64,000 nt of DNA, taken from positions 1 to 64,000 of the forward strand of contig JANFOE010000055.1 in assembly GCA_025667525.1 (NCBI GenBank), given 5' to 3'. Position 1 is the first letter of the stretch. Every line of letters starts with the position of its first letter. The stretch comes from Glebionis coronaria. Taxonomy: Eukaryota; Streptophyta; Magnoliopsida; Asterales; Asteraceae. The translations under genes and the position numbers were made by a program. Below are positions 1-12,400 of this stretch, one piece after another. Below the pieces are notes generated by a model that was not told the DNA's origin, did no database searches, and saw only the letters and a program-made list of their open reading frames with translations.

Positions 1-14
1 TATATATATATATA
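1..14. repeat. (TA)n microsatellite, left remnant
   Basis: Pure TA dinucleotides at the window edge. Together with the tract at 1734-1949 it brackets the TIR element, so the two tracts are probably one microsatellite split by the insertion. Confidence 0.85.
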
Positions 15-94
15 AGAGTTGGGGTAAAATAAAACAATTCTTATAATAGAATAAATAAAATAGAAGGGATGGATGTGGGAGTGACATGTGTCAC
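15..94 (+). repeat. Left terminal inverted repeat
   Basis: Starts directly after the TA tract with AGAGTTGGGG and ends at GTGACATGTGTCAC. It pairs with 1661-1733 over most of its length, with scattered mismatches and small gaps. Confidence 0.7.
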
Positions 95-124
95 AACATT
101 ATCACACATCACTTTTCCATATCA

Positions 125-458
125 TCTCCTTAATAAAAAATTTTCAAAAATATTTTTTTTCCGAAAATATTTTTTTTCAAAAATATTTTTTTTTTCGAAA
201 ATATCTTTTTCAAAAAATATTTTTTTTCGAAAATATTTTTTTTCAAAAAATATTTTTTTTCGAAAATTTTTTGTTTTCAAAATTTTTTTTTTTCGAATTT
301 AAAAAAATATATATTTTTTTCATAATATTTTTTTCGAAATTTTTTTTACCAAAATTTTTTTTCGAAATATTTTTTTTTTTAAATTTTTTCGAAATTAAAA
401 AAAAAATTCGAATTTTTTTTTTCAAATTATTTTTAAAACTTTTATGGAAAAAAATATA
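125..458. repeat. Low-complexity T-rich block with TTCGAAAATA units
   Basis: Runs of T or A alternate with TTCGAA-type words, each nearly self-complementary. A matching block lies at 1310-1610 in the other half of the TIR element. Open frames here (Phe/Lys/Ile-rich) are by-products of the composition. Confidence 0.7.
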
Positions 459-459
459 G

Positions 460-1310
460 AGCATCACGGTTACATAATTTAGTGCATCACGAATAAGACA
501 CTAATTTATTACCTTTATGCACCATAATTATACTTTTGATGCACTGAAATTTGGAGTGTGATGCGCTACAACAATTCAATAAAAATTCAGCAAATCACAG
601 TTATACGTTTTAGAGCATCATGTTTATAAGTTAATGCATCACGGTTTTAAGTTATTACATCATAATTCCTTCACAAAACTTATAACTATGGTGTAGTTCT
701 CATATATATGATGCAACACATTTAATACTACGATGTGTCAAATTATAACTATCATGCACAAAAAATACATGTGATTACTAATAATATAACATTGTTTTCT
801 ATATGCATAACTATGATGCAGTAAGTAAAAATCATTATATTTTAAGTTTTGTGCATCACGAATGATGGAGTAATTTATAACATTAATGCATCATAATTAT
901 AACAATTATAACATTATAAGTAAATGCATTATAATTATCCGTTAGAGAATACAAATATATCATTAGTATCACTTTTATTTTTGGTGCAATATAATAATTG
1001 TGTATCGCATTGTAATTATAATTTTTGTGCATCACGAGTGATGTAGTAATTTATAACTTTAATGCATCATAATTATGACATTGATACATTATAAGTAACT
1101 GCATTATATTTTTCCGTTGGAGAATAAAAATTCTATCACTAGTCATCACTTGTATTATTAGTGCATTAATGTAATAGTTTACCGTATTGTAGTTATAATT
1201 TTTGTGCATCATAGATAAAACATTGGTGAATGCACTATAATGTAGTAATTAAAATTGTAATTCATAAATTTATAATCATGATGCACTAAACATTTAACTG
1301 TAATGCAATA
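460..1310. repeat. Degenerate GCATCACGGTTATAA minisatellite in the TIR element
   Basis: Roughly 20-25 bp units such as GCATCACGGTTACATAA, GCATCATGTTTATAAG and GCATCACGGTTTTAAG dominate the first part. Reverse-sense versions (ATAACTATGATGCA, ATAATCATGATGCA) appear further right. The core is thus a diverged tandem array with mixed orientation, which would let the element fold back on itself. No protein is supported. Confidence 0.6.
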
Positions 1311-1610
1311 AAAAAATTATGAAAAAAACATTTCCGAAATTTTTGTTTTTTCCAAAAAAATTATTCGAAAAAAGTATTTTGAAAAAAAAAATTACGAAAT
1401 TTTTTTTTTCGAAATTTCACTTTGATGCAATAAAACATGTAACTGTGATTCAGTAAAAAAATTTGAAAAAAATATCCGAAAAATATTTTTGAAAAAAAAA
1501 TTTTGAAAAAAAAAATTCGAAATTTTTTTCGAAAATTTCATTTTTTCGAATTTTTTTTTTTAAATTTCGAAAAAAAATTTAACGAATTTTTTTAAAATTC
1601 AATTTCTTTT
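1310..1610. repeat. Low-complexity block mirroring 125-458
   Basis: A/T runs broken by TTCGAAATT and GAAAAAAA words. It occupies the symmetric position to the left T-rich block of the same element. Confidence 0.6.
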
Positions 1611-1660
1611 GAAGTAAATGACATGATATGGCAATATGATGTGGAACAATGATTTGAAAA

Positions 1661-3827
<2,167 letters not shown>

Positions 3828-3905
3828 GTATAGTTGGCAAAGGGAGTGGTGCTAAGTTTTGAGGGAAGAGACCAAGGTTCAAATCTTGTTAGTGTCACTT
3901 TTTGA
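3828..3905 (+). mobile_element. tRNA-like SINE head (first copy)
   Basis: A box-like TAGTTGGCAAAGGGAGTGG (3831-3849) and B box-like GGTTCAAATCT (3876-3886) are spaced as in a tRNA-derived RNA polymerase III promoter. They are followed by TGTTAGTGTCACTTTTT. A diverged second copy with the same framework lies at 27385-27450. A SINE head or a tRNA pseudogene both fit; no functional tRNA cloverleaf is evident. Confidence 0.45.
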
Positions 3906-3913
3906 CATTAATT

Positions 3914-4194
3914 AATTTGACTCGTTTCATGTCTAACCCGGTCCGACCCAGTTCGAATTAAACATGGCCCCAGGTCTGACCCGGTTAAACTCAGACCCGG
4001 CTCGGCCCGAGCATGAACCGAACCACACCGGTCCATACCTAGCTCGTCCCAAAATTGAACCGAACCGGTTTGGGACCTGCCCGGCCCAGAATTGAATTGG
4101 ACCAGTACTGACCCGGATCGGCCCAAATTTCAACTTGACCGGTCGAGACCGGCTCGACACAGATTTGAACCGGACCGGCCTTAAACTCCAAAAC
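3914..4194. repeat. GC-rich degenerate repeat of GACCGG/CCGGTC words
   Basis: An island of much higher GC than its surroundings, made of recurring words such as GACCCGGTT, GAACCGGACCGG and AATTGAACCGAACC about 20-30 bp apart, partly palindromic. It ends exactly at the target site of element 1. Minus-strand open frames (3908-4160) follow the repeat and are not supported as genes. Confidence 0.55.
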
Positions 4195-5222
4195 GCGATT
4201 GATGTAGGTTTTTATATAAAAGTCTTAGGAAAGACGAGTATAAATGCGGTAAGTATTAATCGACACGATTTAGGAAAACCGTGAAGACGAATAAATTCCA
4301 AGTTCGTTCTCGAAGGAGGTGTGTGTATTAATGTGCCAATATATAAAATAACAATGTTTGGATTAGTGACGTTTTTGGTTTAGAAAGAGAAAAATTAAAG
4401 ACGAGCTACGACTACGATTTAAACTACGACGTTGACGTAAAACGCGAACGTAAATACGAAAAATGTGACGAAATTAAAAATAAAACCTAAAAATTAATTA
4501 AAAGTTTAAACTAAGTCTTAAATAATATAAATAAGAATAAAAATCCAACAAATATATTTTAAAACCTTTTATTAATTAAATATTCAATTTTTAATGCTAA
4601 TTAAAGCCCAAAAATTAAATATAATTAACAAAATGCCCAAAATATTATTTTATTGAACTAATAAATCACTTATATTATGTAAAGACTAAAAAGTATTTTT
4701 TCTAAATTTTCAAAACTATTTTCCTATTTTTAAATCACTAAAAACTATTTTTAAACTAAAATAATCATAAAAATAATAAAATAATGGAAAATTAATTTAA
4801 CAATTTTAAAAATCCTAAATTACCCTAATGAACAGTAGAAAATTGAAAAAGTTTGAAAAATGTAAAAATTCGCACTAAAAGACAAAACAGATTAATAAAT
4901 AAAACCCTAATTAAACTAATTTAATTATAAAAAATAATTAAAAAGTGAACAGTGAATATTTTTTAAACTAAAAACCTTAAAATATTTTTCTAAGTCTAAT
5001 AAAATTTTTAAATCTGAAAAATATTACTTTTTTACACTAAATGACAAAATCAGAATAATTAAAAGTAATTAAAAATGCAATTAAATGTGATAAATAGCAA
5101 ATGAACAGTAACACCAAAATAAACTAAACTGAAAAATTAGAAATGAAAAAAGAAAAATAATGGAAAAAGTTTGAAACCCTAATTCCTAAATTTAACCACT
5201 AAAGACAAAAAAGTAAGAACTT

Positions 5223-5408
5223 GATAGTGACACTTGCTCACTATCTGTCTTTTAGTGTAGCAGGGGAAACTCTCACACTAGCAGTGGGAACATTATTCCC
5301 ACTGACTGAACAAAAAAACAAGGTCTGGTGCTTTTGGAGCTTGTAGCTTCTATGATTTTAGGTTTTACTTGGAAACAAGGGCACCCCCACACTCATAGAA
5401 GTGTGGGG
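5223..5408. other. Three consecutive hairpins in the element 1 LTR
   Basis: Inverted repeats: GATAGTGA/TCACTATC (5223-5245), CAGTGGGAA/TTCCCACTG (5282-5304) and CCCCACACT/AGTGTGGGG (5385-5408). All three are kept in the right LTR, where the second is 10 bp long because of changes in its loop. They may shape the RNA end or act in packaging; function is unknown. Confidence 0.5.
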
Positions 5409-7188
5409 AGTCACAATAAACAAGAAAAAGAGCAGGTTATTCACAAAAATCACACACAAATTACCCTAATAGGGGACTGTAATACAGAAAAGTGGCTGTG
5501 GGTGTTGGTTGTTGGTGCAATTGGCACCTAGGGTGAGATTTGGCTTACCAAATCTTCACAAATGCCCAACCCAATCACTACAAACTGGTCTAAAACCCTA
5601 GATGCTCCTAATAACTAACAGATTACAAGCTCTTAACCCAAAAATTACAAGAACAACTCTATTTTAAAGCCTACTGGTTATATTAGCTGTTTTTACCCAA
5701 GAGTGAGCATACAAACTTCTGGAATAACCTTAACAAACAAACACAAGGCACTAAACAAGACTTAAAATACCATAATAGAGATGTCTAAGTGGATTTTAAC
5801 ACAAGAGGTTGTCAAACTCTTGCCTTAATACCCAAATCCAAACACCCCCTTAAATACAGAAATGGAAATTTAACAAATCAAATGCTAGCAAATCAAAACC
5901 AAACTGAAATAAATTACTTCTAACATGCATACCAAGCCTAAAGTAACATAATCAAACAGGAAAATCAACAAATAAGCAGTCAAAATTCACAATCACATAA
6001 ATCACATAATAAGACTAAAAAACTTGACCAAATGGGGTTCAAAGTCCTAACCTGGCCGACTGCCTTCCAAAGGGCTTGTGAGAGAGCTTTTATGGCTTAT
6101 GGAGTGTAGAGAGAGCCTGCTGTAGGAATCCAAGAGGACCCTAGGCTTTAAATATCTTCAAACAAAGGAAAAATTGGAAATGGAATGATGGATGCTTGTC
6201 ACTTTATGAACCTGCACACAAACAACCAACAAGAAGACAAACTTCAAGTTGAATAAGCTTGAAGCCAATAAGCTTGTCAGGCTTATTGGTGTTAGCTTAT
6301 TAAACAGTAAGTGAATAAAGAAAAACAAAGATTTGTAAAAAAATCTTGAAGACTGAATTTAATGGAAAAATCTTTTTAAACTAATCTAGAAAATCAGAAA
6401 CCACTTCAAAATCAACAAGCTAAGCTAAGCTTCCACTTTCACTTCCACATTACCTTAGCTAGAAATTTTGAAGCAATTCTTTAAAAAACGTCACTTGGAC
6501 AATTTCTTAAACCAATTATCTAATTTGAAAACTTATACTAACTTGCATAAAAAAGTGAATGTTAACTAGAAAAGCAGTAAAATTGGAACACAATTTATAA
6601 AAACACTGAATATTTTCATTTTCATTAATCATATAAAGTTTTTACAAAAATTGGAACAAGCAGAATGGGACACAACTCGTCCCATTTTATACTACTCTAC
6701 TGATCCTTCTAGAATTACAAGAAAATACTAAACCCTATTAATGAAAATTCCGAATCTGCCCTTCAATTTAAATTCTTCAAACTCTTGGTCAAAAGGTCCA
6801 TGTGGGATGCCAGGCTGCTTGAATGTATCTTGTTCGCTCATTAAGTCCTTTGGGAGCAAGGAATGGATCAAAACCGTTGATGGAGTCAAAAGATTCGAAC
6901 TTTGCCTTTTTTGTTGAAGCAGGGGACATGGGGGGGGGCCTACTGGAGTCACGGGAGAAGTGAGTTGGATGTGGGTTTTGATTAGGACATCTTAAATCAC
7001 CATTCTGGATGTTTTGGGGTAAAACCCCCTTGGTTTGTATTAGATTGGGATTAGGGTTGCTTGTTCATAAGTGTGTGTTTAATCAGGAAAGAGAATTAAG
7101 CATGTGTTACCCGCCTGTTTATATTTATAAAATATAAGTTTAAAAGTTAAAAACAGGTTTAGTGGGTGTGTTGACTGGGGAGTTGACT

Positions 7189-7248
7189 TGGGCTTGGGTT
7201 TTGGGCTTGGTCGGGTTTGGATAGGGTAGGGTCGGGTTTGGTTGGGTT
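7189..7248 (+). other. G-quadruplex-prone tract in the element 1 LTR
   Basis: At least eight GGG runs lie within 60 bases on the plus strand, which is the antisense strand of the element; the right LTR carries the same tract. G-quadruplex motifs are common in plant LTRs. Folding is not shown. Confidence 0.45.
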
Positions 7249-7781
7249 TCAAGTAGATATGGGTTTAATTTTTGGCAAGAGGACCCCCTGGACTTCCAAA
7301 ATGTCTTCATTTGAAGTCTAAACAGCCATTAACTCTATTCCCTTTGTTAAAACTTTAGGTCACTTGTCATTTTTGGCACAATTTATCTAGCAAACTTATA
7401 ACAAGGACCATATGTGTTCATTTAGCATTCTTCAAGGACCATTCTTGTATACTTTTGAAATATTAGGGACCCACATGCAATAAATGAGAATTGCAAGGGT
7501 ATAATATGACAAGTCTTCCAAAGTAGAGGGACCAAAGTTGCCAAATCTTCAAACTTCAAGGACTTGATAGGAAAATCATGATTCGGGTCCGGTTCTTTGT
7601 GCGGCTTCGTTTCCCGTGTTCGTTTTTGCTTGATTCCTTTGATCTTTTGGTGAATTCACGATATCCGTACCTGAAATATACAATGAACAAATACAAGCAC
7701 ATATATGGGTATTTTGATGATATTTTAAGCGTTTTAAGCCCGATTTGGACGATGAGACTATGTATAAATACAGTATCATCA

Positions 7782-7793
7782 CTCCCCCATACT
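7782..7793 (-). other. Element 1 polypurine tract
   Basis: On the minus strand AGTATGGGGGAG directly abuts the LTR, as expected for the plus-strand primer of reverse transcription. Confidence 0.8.
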
Positions 7794-9652
7794 AAACCAT
7801 TGCCGTGTCCCCACGCAATGCTAGAATTAAGTATCATAGCACTTCCAGAATTCATTTTATGATGACTTTTATTGAAGACATAATTTTAAATAAACTACTA
7901 CACGTGTTTTAGACATAATGTATTGTTTTCATCACGATTAAGTGACTTTTGGGATCATAGAACAAGAACACGTGAATGCTTCGTTAGAAATAATTTCGTC
8001 GTCCTCGATTTTCACCCAATTCCATGCTAAGCGTGTAACGAGATCATTGTTATTATAAGTTAGCAACACGAACACATCTCATGAGTGTTAATTACGAACC
8101 TAAACTCCCTTATTCCTACTTGGTATCTCTTATATTTTATTATGTCTTAATGATCACGAGGATACATCATTGACTTATGCGTGAATAGAGATTAAGTCTA
8201 AAAATAGAGTTTTAACGGTGTAACCAAAATCATTAAATCAATAATTCATCCCAATAGACAACGATGTCAAAAAAATTAAGTCAACAAGAAGGATCGATAA
8301 ACACGGTTTTATAACGGTTTTGAACATGAGACTTATTACCAAGACTTTTATACGCCCCCTAACGGAAAGGCCTTATTATCTTTGGTTTACCTCCATCTTT
8401 TATTCAACTTCGCCATGAAGCTTTTATTATGACTTCGGTCTTGCCTTGCCTTTTATTATCCACCTCATCGGTGGTTTTATTAGCCAAAGACGTATATCCT
8501 CACGCTAAAGAGAATTTTGGATCTTTAAAGCTTCGAAGATTAAGGCTTGATTCACTTTCAATTTGGGCATAGATTTTTCGGCCTTGTGAGCTTCAAATTT
8601 TTGCTTAATTTAGGCGAGCACTTGAAATCTTATTATTAGGTGAAACTTTCGATTATTCGGGTGCCAATACTTCAAAACCGTGACGCTGGCGATACCTTAA
8701 TGTTTTCCCAGTTTAATTACATGGAAGCTACCAAAACAAATTAGAAACCAACAATAGTGACTAAACCGCCAAATCAATATTTATTAACAATTTATTATGC
8801 AAAAGCATGGGGAGAATAAGCTAATAATTACTACACATAAGATCGTGACGATTACGAGACTTATAAATAACTCTATCATTTCTCGTCCTCATTTAAGAGA
8901 CTTAGCCTAAAAAGTTAAGGAATCGAACCTAAGTGCTCAACACGCACGGTCGAGTCAAAAATTACTCTCGTTCTCACCATCGGAAAACCTACATTCGTGT
9001 CTTAAACACTTATGAAAAACAAGAAAATTTTTAAAATTTGGCCATTTTTAGCCTTATTTTGCAACAAAACGATAACAAAAAGATGAATATTGGATTGCGT
9101 GTTGACGTAAGCAAGGTGAAGTATCTACTCACCCCCCATACTAAAACTAAACATTGTCCTCAATGTTTCGAGTCTAGGGGTGTAAACACCCCCATACTAG
9201 AGACGAATTCGAATGCTTAATCTCGAGCATGGAAAGGGTAAAACGAATAACCTAAAAGCCGTTTATGAATTATGCTAATAAGATAAACGTTAGAACATAA
9301 AAGGATATCATCGGATATCGGAATCTCTAAAGGCAACGATCGAAGCTCGAGTGATCCGTAAAACGAACACGAGAGGCTTCAATGATGACGATGAACCTAA
9401 TAGATCACAATCACAAACAACCACGAAACAAAGGTTGGAAGAGCACAAGTCCCCTCGTTACATTAAACTAAGAAAGCGATAATATGTACAAGGATAAGCA
9501 TGAGAATCCCCCACGAGGCACCTTGTTTTTGATGACCGAGTCAAAAGCTCGACTCGAATCCCCATAAATGTGATCATTTAGGGATAATCTTGGTTTGGTC
9601 ATTTTTGATGGGGCTTACATGATAAACAAGGCCCAAAAGTATGTGGAGTACT
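7794..9652 (-). other. Element 1 3' non-coding domain
   Basis: No credible ORF. The region is conserved with the 3' domain of element 2 (38889-40902): for example 8041-8190 reverse-complemented matches 40560-40700 closely, as does the stretch around 8700-8900 with 39760-39960. It also holds the palindrome AACATTGTCCTCAATGTT (9150-9167) flanked by PPT-like C-runs at 9132-9145 and 9188-9200. Confidence 0.7.
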
Positions 9653-10978
9653 TTAAAAACCCGATAAACGTATACCGGGGTCAAAGATAGCGTCTTCGTT
9701 TTCGGATGAAAGACGAAACAACGCCTCTCCGACACAAACTAGAACCCCAATGGGGTAGAAGAAAAGAGATGAGAAGTAGAAAGGTGGGGCAATGGGTAAG
9801 TCAACAATATGAGCTACTCGAGGTAGACTCACACCAAGCAAATAGATACGATTTCCATTTATTGCATCGGTGGAAGACCGAGATTTCCCTTTACAAGCAA
9901 TTTCGGGATCGTAAATCTCGTCCTCGGTGGAGAAATGGGAAGGAACATTTGGGGCTTCCCCCACACTAAAACCACACCAACCATCGTCAAAAGGAGTAGA
10001 CGAGGTGGTAGCACTCATAAAACGCGGTGATGACGGAGTTAAACATGTAGAAAAATCTTTTAAAACATTTTTAAAATCTTTTCCTTTTTCATCATTTTTA
10101 AACTCTTTATGAAAACCCGATTTAATGATATCGAAAATATTTGGCGTGTCAAATTCAAAATTAGTCGCGCTAAAAATTCTCACATTTAAGTCTTTGGCGG
10201 GAGGGGGTGGCGGTTTATATAAGTTCTCAAAACGTTTGTCAATAAAGAACACCGCCCCCTCGGGGTCAACATACTCGTCATCCTCATGAACGTCGATCTC
10301 ATCGATTTCTTCATCAAAGATAGGCTTGTCAAACCAAGGTTTGTCATTCCCCTCTTTGAGTATCTTAGAAACTCTCTCGAAAAGATCACGATCACGCACG
10401 AAACCATCATTCTTTTGTGGGGTTCGTTGATAAGTTAGATCCTCACGAATATGGTAAACGTCATTCTCAAATGAGGAGTGTTGATTAGGTAACTCCTCGA
10501 GAATTGGATTCTTAGTGGTCACATGAGTTGGTTCGTCATCGAAAATAAGACGTTCCAACTCATCAAGTTCATCCTCGATTTTGGAAAGATCGACCTCACT
10601 CGTAGGTGGAAGTGAAGGCATAAGAGCTAGCTCTCGTTCAATGATTTCCTCAATCTCAGGATCAAACTCATAATCATCGTACTTCACATGTTTCATCTTA
10701 GGAGAATCAAAAATAGCATGTGGATGTCGAAGTACGTGATCAATCTCGGCAAAATTGCCATCGTCATCGTCAAAGAAAGAGTCGATGTGAGCACTCGCAA
10801 CCATGGACTTACAAGCACTAGGGCTATGCTTAGGTGACTTTTCTAAGACGAGAGGATCGATGTCGATAAACCCTTTAGCCTCAACGGGTGTTGGGCTAGG
10901 CAAAGGAGGCACTTCGATGGAGTTAGAAGTTGAAGCCTCAAAGACGTGGTCCTTCGAAGGTGGTGAAGACGAGCCCAT
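9653..10978 (-). CDS. Element 1 acidic ORF with C-terminal hydrophobic segment
   Basis: 441 codons, open throughout. The N-terminal ~60 residues are Pro/Ser-rich. The middle is strongly acidic (runs of Asp at ~70-75, Glu-rich 105-150, Asp/Glu-rich 220-250). Near residues 396-420 is a hydrophobic stretch long enough to span a membrane, followed by an acidic tail ending in FDPG plus a few residues. It lies where RT would follow protease but has no RT motif. Element 2 has a counterpart with the same order of parts and the same FDPG end. It probably was the end of one gag-pro polyprotein; frameshifts now separate it from the protease. Function unknown; a scaffold or envelope-like role would be speculation. 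Confidence 0.65.
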   Translation of the reverse strand: MGSSSPPSKDHVFEASTSNSIEVPPLPSPTPVEAKGFIDIDPLVLEKSPKHSPSACKSMVASAHIDSFFDDDDGNFAEIDHVLRHPHAIFDSPKMKHVKYDDYEFDPEIEEIIERELALMPSLPPTSEVDLSKIEDELDELERLIFDDEPTHVTTKNPILEELPNQHSSFENDVYHIREDLTYQRTPQKNDGFVRDRDLFERVSKILKEGNDKPWFDKPIFDEEIDEIDVHEDDEYVDPEGAVFFIDKRFENLYKPPPPPAKDLNVRIFSATNFEFDTPNIFDIIKSGFHKEFKNDEKGKDFKNVLKDFSTCLTPSSPRFMSATTSSTPFDDGWCGFSVGEAPNVPSHFSTEDEIYDPEIACKGKSRSSTDAINGNRIYLLGVSLPRVAHIVDLPIAPPFYFSSLFFYPIGVLVCVGEALFRLSSENEDAIFDPGIRLSGF

Positions 10979-11313
10979 TTTGGTCTTTGTCGTGATGACA
11001 CTAACGTCGCCCTTCGGAATTGGTGTTTCACTTGTTTCGCTAAAAACATCCCAAAGTGAGTTTCATCCATAAATTTACACATACCCTTTGGAATTAGGTA
11101 CACGTATTCTTTATCATCAAAATCATCATCTTTAAAACCGTTTTTCTTAATTCTTTCAAAACATGCATCAAGCTTCATTCTTTCCGCTAAAGTAAACATT
11201 TTGAAATCATTAGAATTTGAATCATTAGGTTTTGAAACCTCGGTTTTTTCATTCTCATTAAACCCTTGGGACTTTCTAGCGAAAAAGTCTATTTTCTCAT
11301 CCCCATATCTCAT
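10843..11313 (-). pseudogene. Element 1 linker between protease and acidic ORF
   Basis: Begins just after an in-frame TAG that ends the protease frame (around 11325) with MRYGDEK, which resembles the LTLRVGDE that normally follows a Gypsy protease of this type. It is Lys/Asp-rich up to about 11040, where the frame is lost and the acidic ORF takes over in another frame. It is best read as part of the same polyprotein, broken by a stop and a frameshift. Confidence 0.55.
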
Positions 11314-11325
11314 AGTAAGTCTCCC

Positions 11326-12400
11326 CTAGTGAACGTCGATTACGGTTCGAGCCGTCGATAAGAATGGTCGGCCTAAAATAATGGGACATTTAGGGTCACA
11401 CTCGTAATCGGATATAACGAAATCCGCGGGAAAAACAAACTTTCCAATCCTAACATAGACATCCTCGACTATTCCAATTGGTATAAGTGGAGTACAATTT
11501 GCAAGCTGGATTGTCATGTTTGTGGGGGTAAGCGAAGGCAATCTCATCAATTTCCAAAGAGAATGAGGCATAAGATTGATGCTAGCACCTAAATCGGCAA
11601 GGGCTAAACATCCCTCAATCTCGGAAAAATCACAAGGTAGTAGAAATTGGCCCGGATCCTTTTCCTTTCTCGGCATACGCCTTTTGGGTTTTTTAAGAAG
11701 GATCGAAGCACAAGTTTCTTCAAGGGTTAGTTTGGTAAGGTCGACAAAGCTCTCTTTTTGAACCGTGGATGGAATTTGAGGTACACGAAGGTGTGCACTC
11801 TTTCCCTTGGTCGCCACGTTCACCCCATCGACTTTAGAACAAGAAGATGTCTTAGAAGTCGACGGTTGAGAGGGATAAACAACACGGAATCCTTCAAGGT
11901 TAGGGGTAATCACACGACCTTTCTCACGAGACGAGGCGGCTTTACATTGTTCTTTCGGATTAGCAACGGTGTCACTAGGTAACGAACTCGATGACGCACC
12001 CGAGGACTTGTTCATTATGGCCGAAAACATCTTTTTAATATCAATTTGCCCTTGCTCAATCTTCGTGTTTTGCAATTTCAATGTATTAGAAAAGTCATTT
12101 TTCAAAGTACCAATTTCTCCCTCTAATCGTCTCATATTAGCCTCATTCGTTTTCATGTAATTTTGAAAATCGTTTGACGAACTATTTTGATTTGAATTAA
12201 AGTTCCCTTGGTTTTGATTGTTTCTTTGAAAATTGTTTTGATTCCCACTTGAAAAATTATTTCCTTGATTGTTGTTGTTTGAAAAATTCGAGTTTTGGTT
12301 ATTGTCTCGATTTTGCCAAGTTATACTACGACCTTGATTATAACCTTGATTTTGATTCGAAAAATTTCCTTGTTGATTATTTCCTTGAAAATTGTTTCGG
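11326..12400 (-). pseudogene. Element 1 aspartic protease (retropepsin) with gag tail
   Basis: The open frame 11326-12156 holds a coiled-coil-like N-terminus, a Ser-rich linker, and a retropepsin core with LADLGASINLMP as active site, then the second half ending in ILGRPFLSTARTVIDV. DLGA replaces the usual D(S/T)GA, a variant I know from Athila/Tat-type elements. Upstream to about 12400 the same frame reads as the Asn/Gln-rich tail of gag, so gag and protease were one polyprotein until a frameshift at about 12400-12440. Function: maturation of the gag polyprotein. Confidence 0.8.

Larger units (their letters stand above)
4200..7781 (-). repeat. Element 1 left (3') LTR
   Basis: 3582 bp. It matches 14347-17942 nearly base for base and has the same ends. 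It contains a cluster of hairpins (5223-5408), a homopolymer G run near 6930 and a G-rich stretch (7189-7248). Open frames at 5328-5531, 6728-6952 and 7556-7862 recur in the other LTR only because the LTRs are duplicates. Confidence 0.92.

Noticed and set aside
69..467. Phe/Lys/Ile-rich open frames in the first 500 bases
   Set aside because: Low-complexity T-rich sequence inside a TIR element; no motif, and frames are open on both strands.
3836..3890. Functional tRNA gene
   Set aside because: Only A- and B-box-like words are present; no acceptor stem or anticodon arm pairing could be drawn.
5328..5531. 67-codon ORF present in both LTRs of element 1
   Set aside because: Its conservation follows from LTR duplication. 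The encoded sequence has no motif and the element is transcribed from the other strand.
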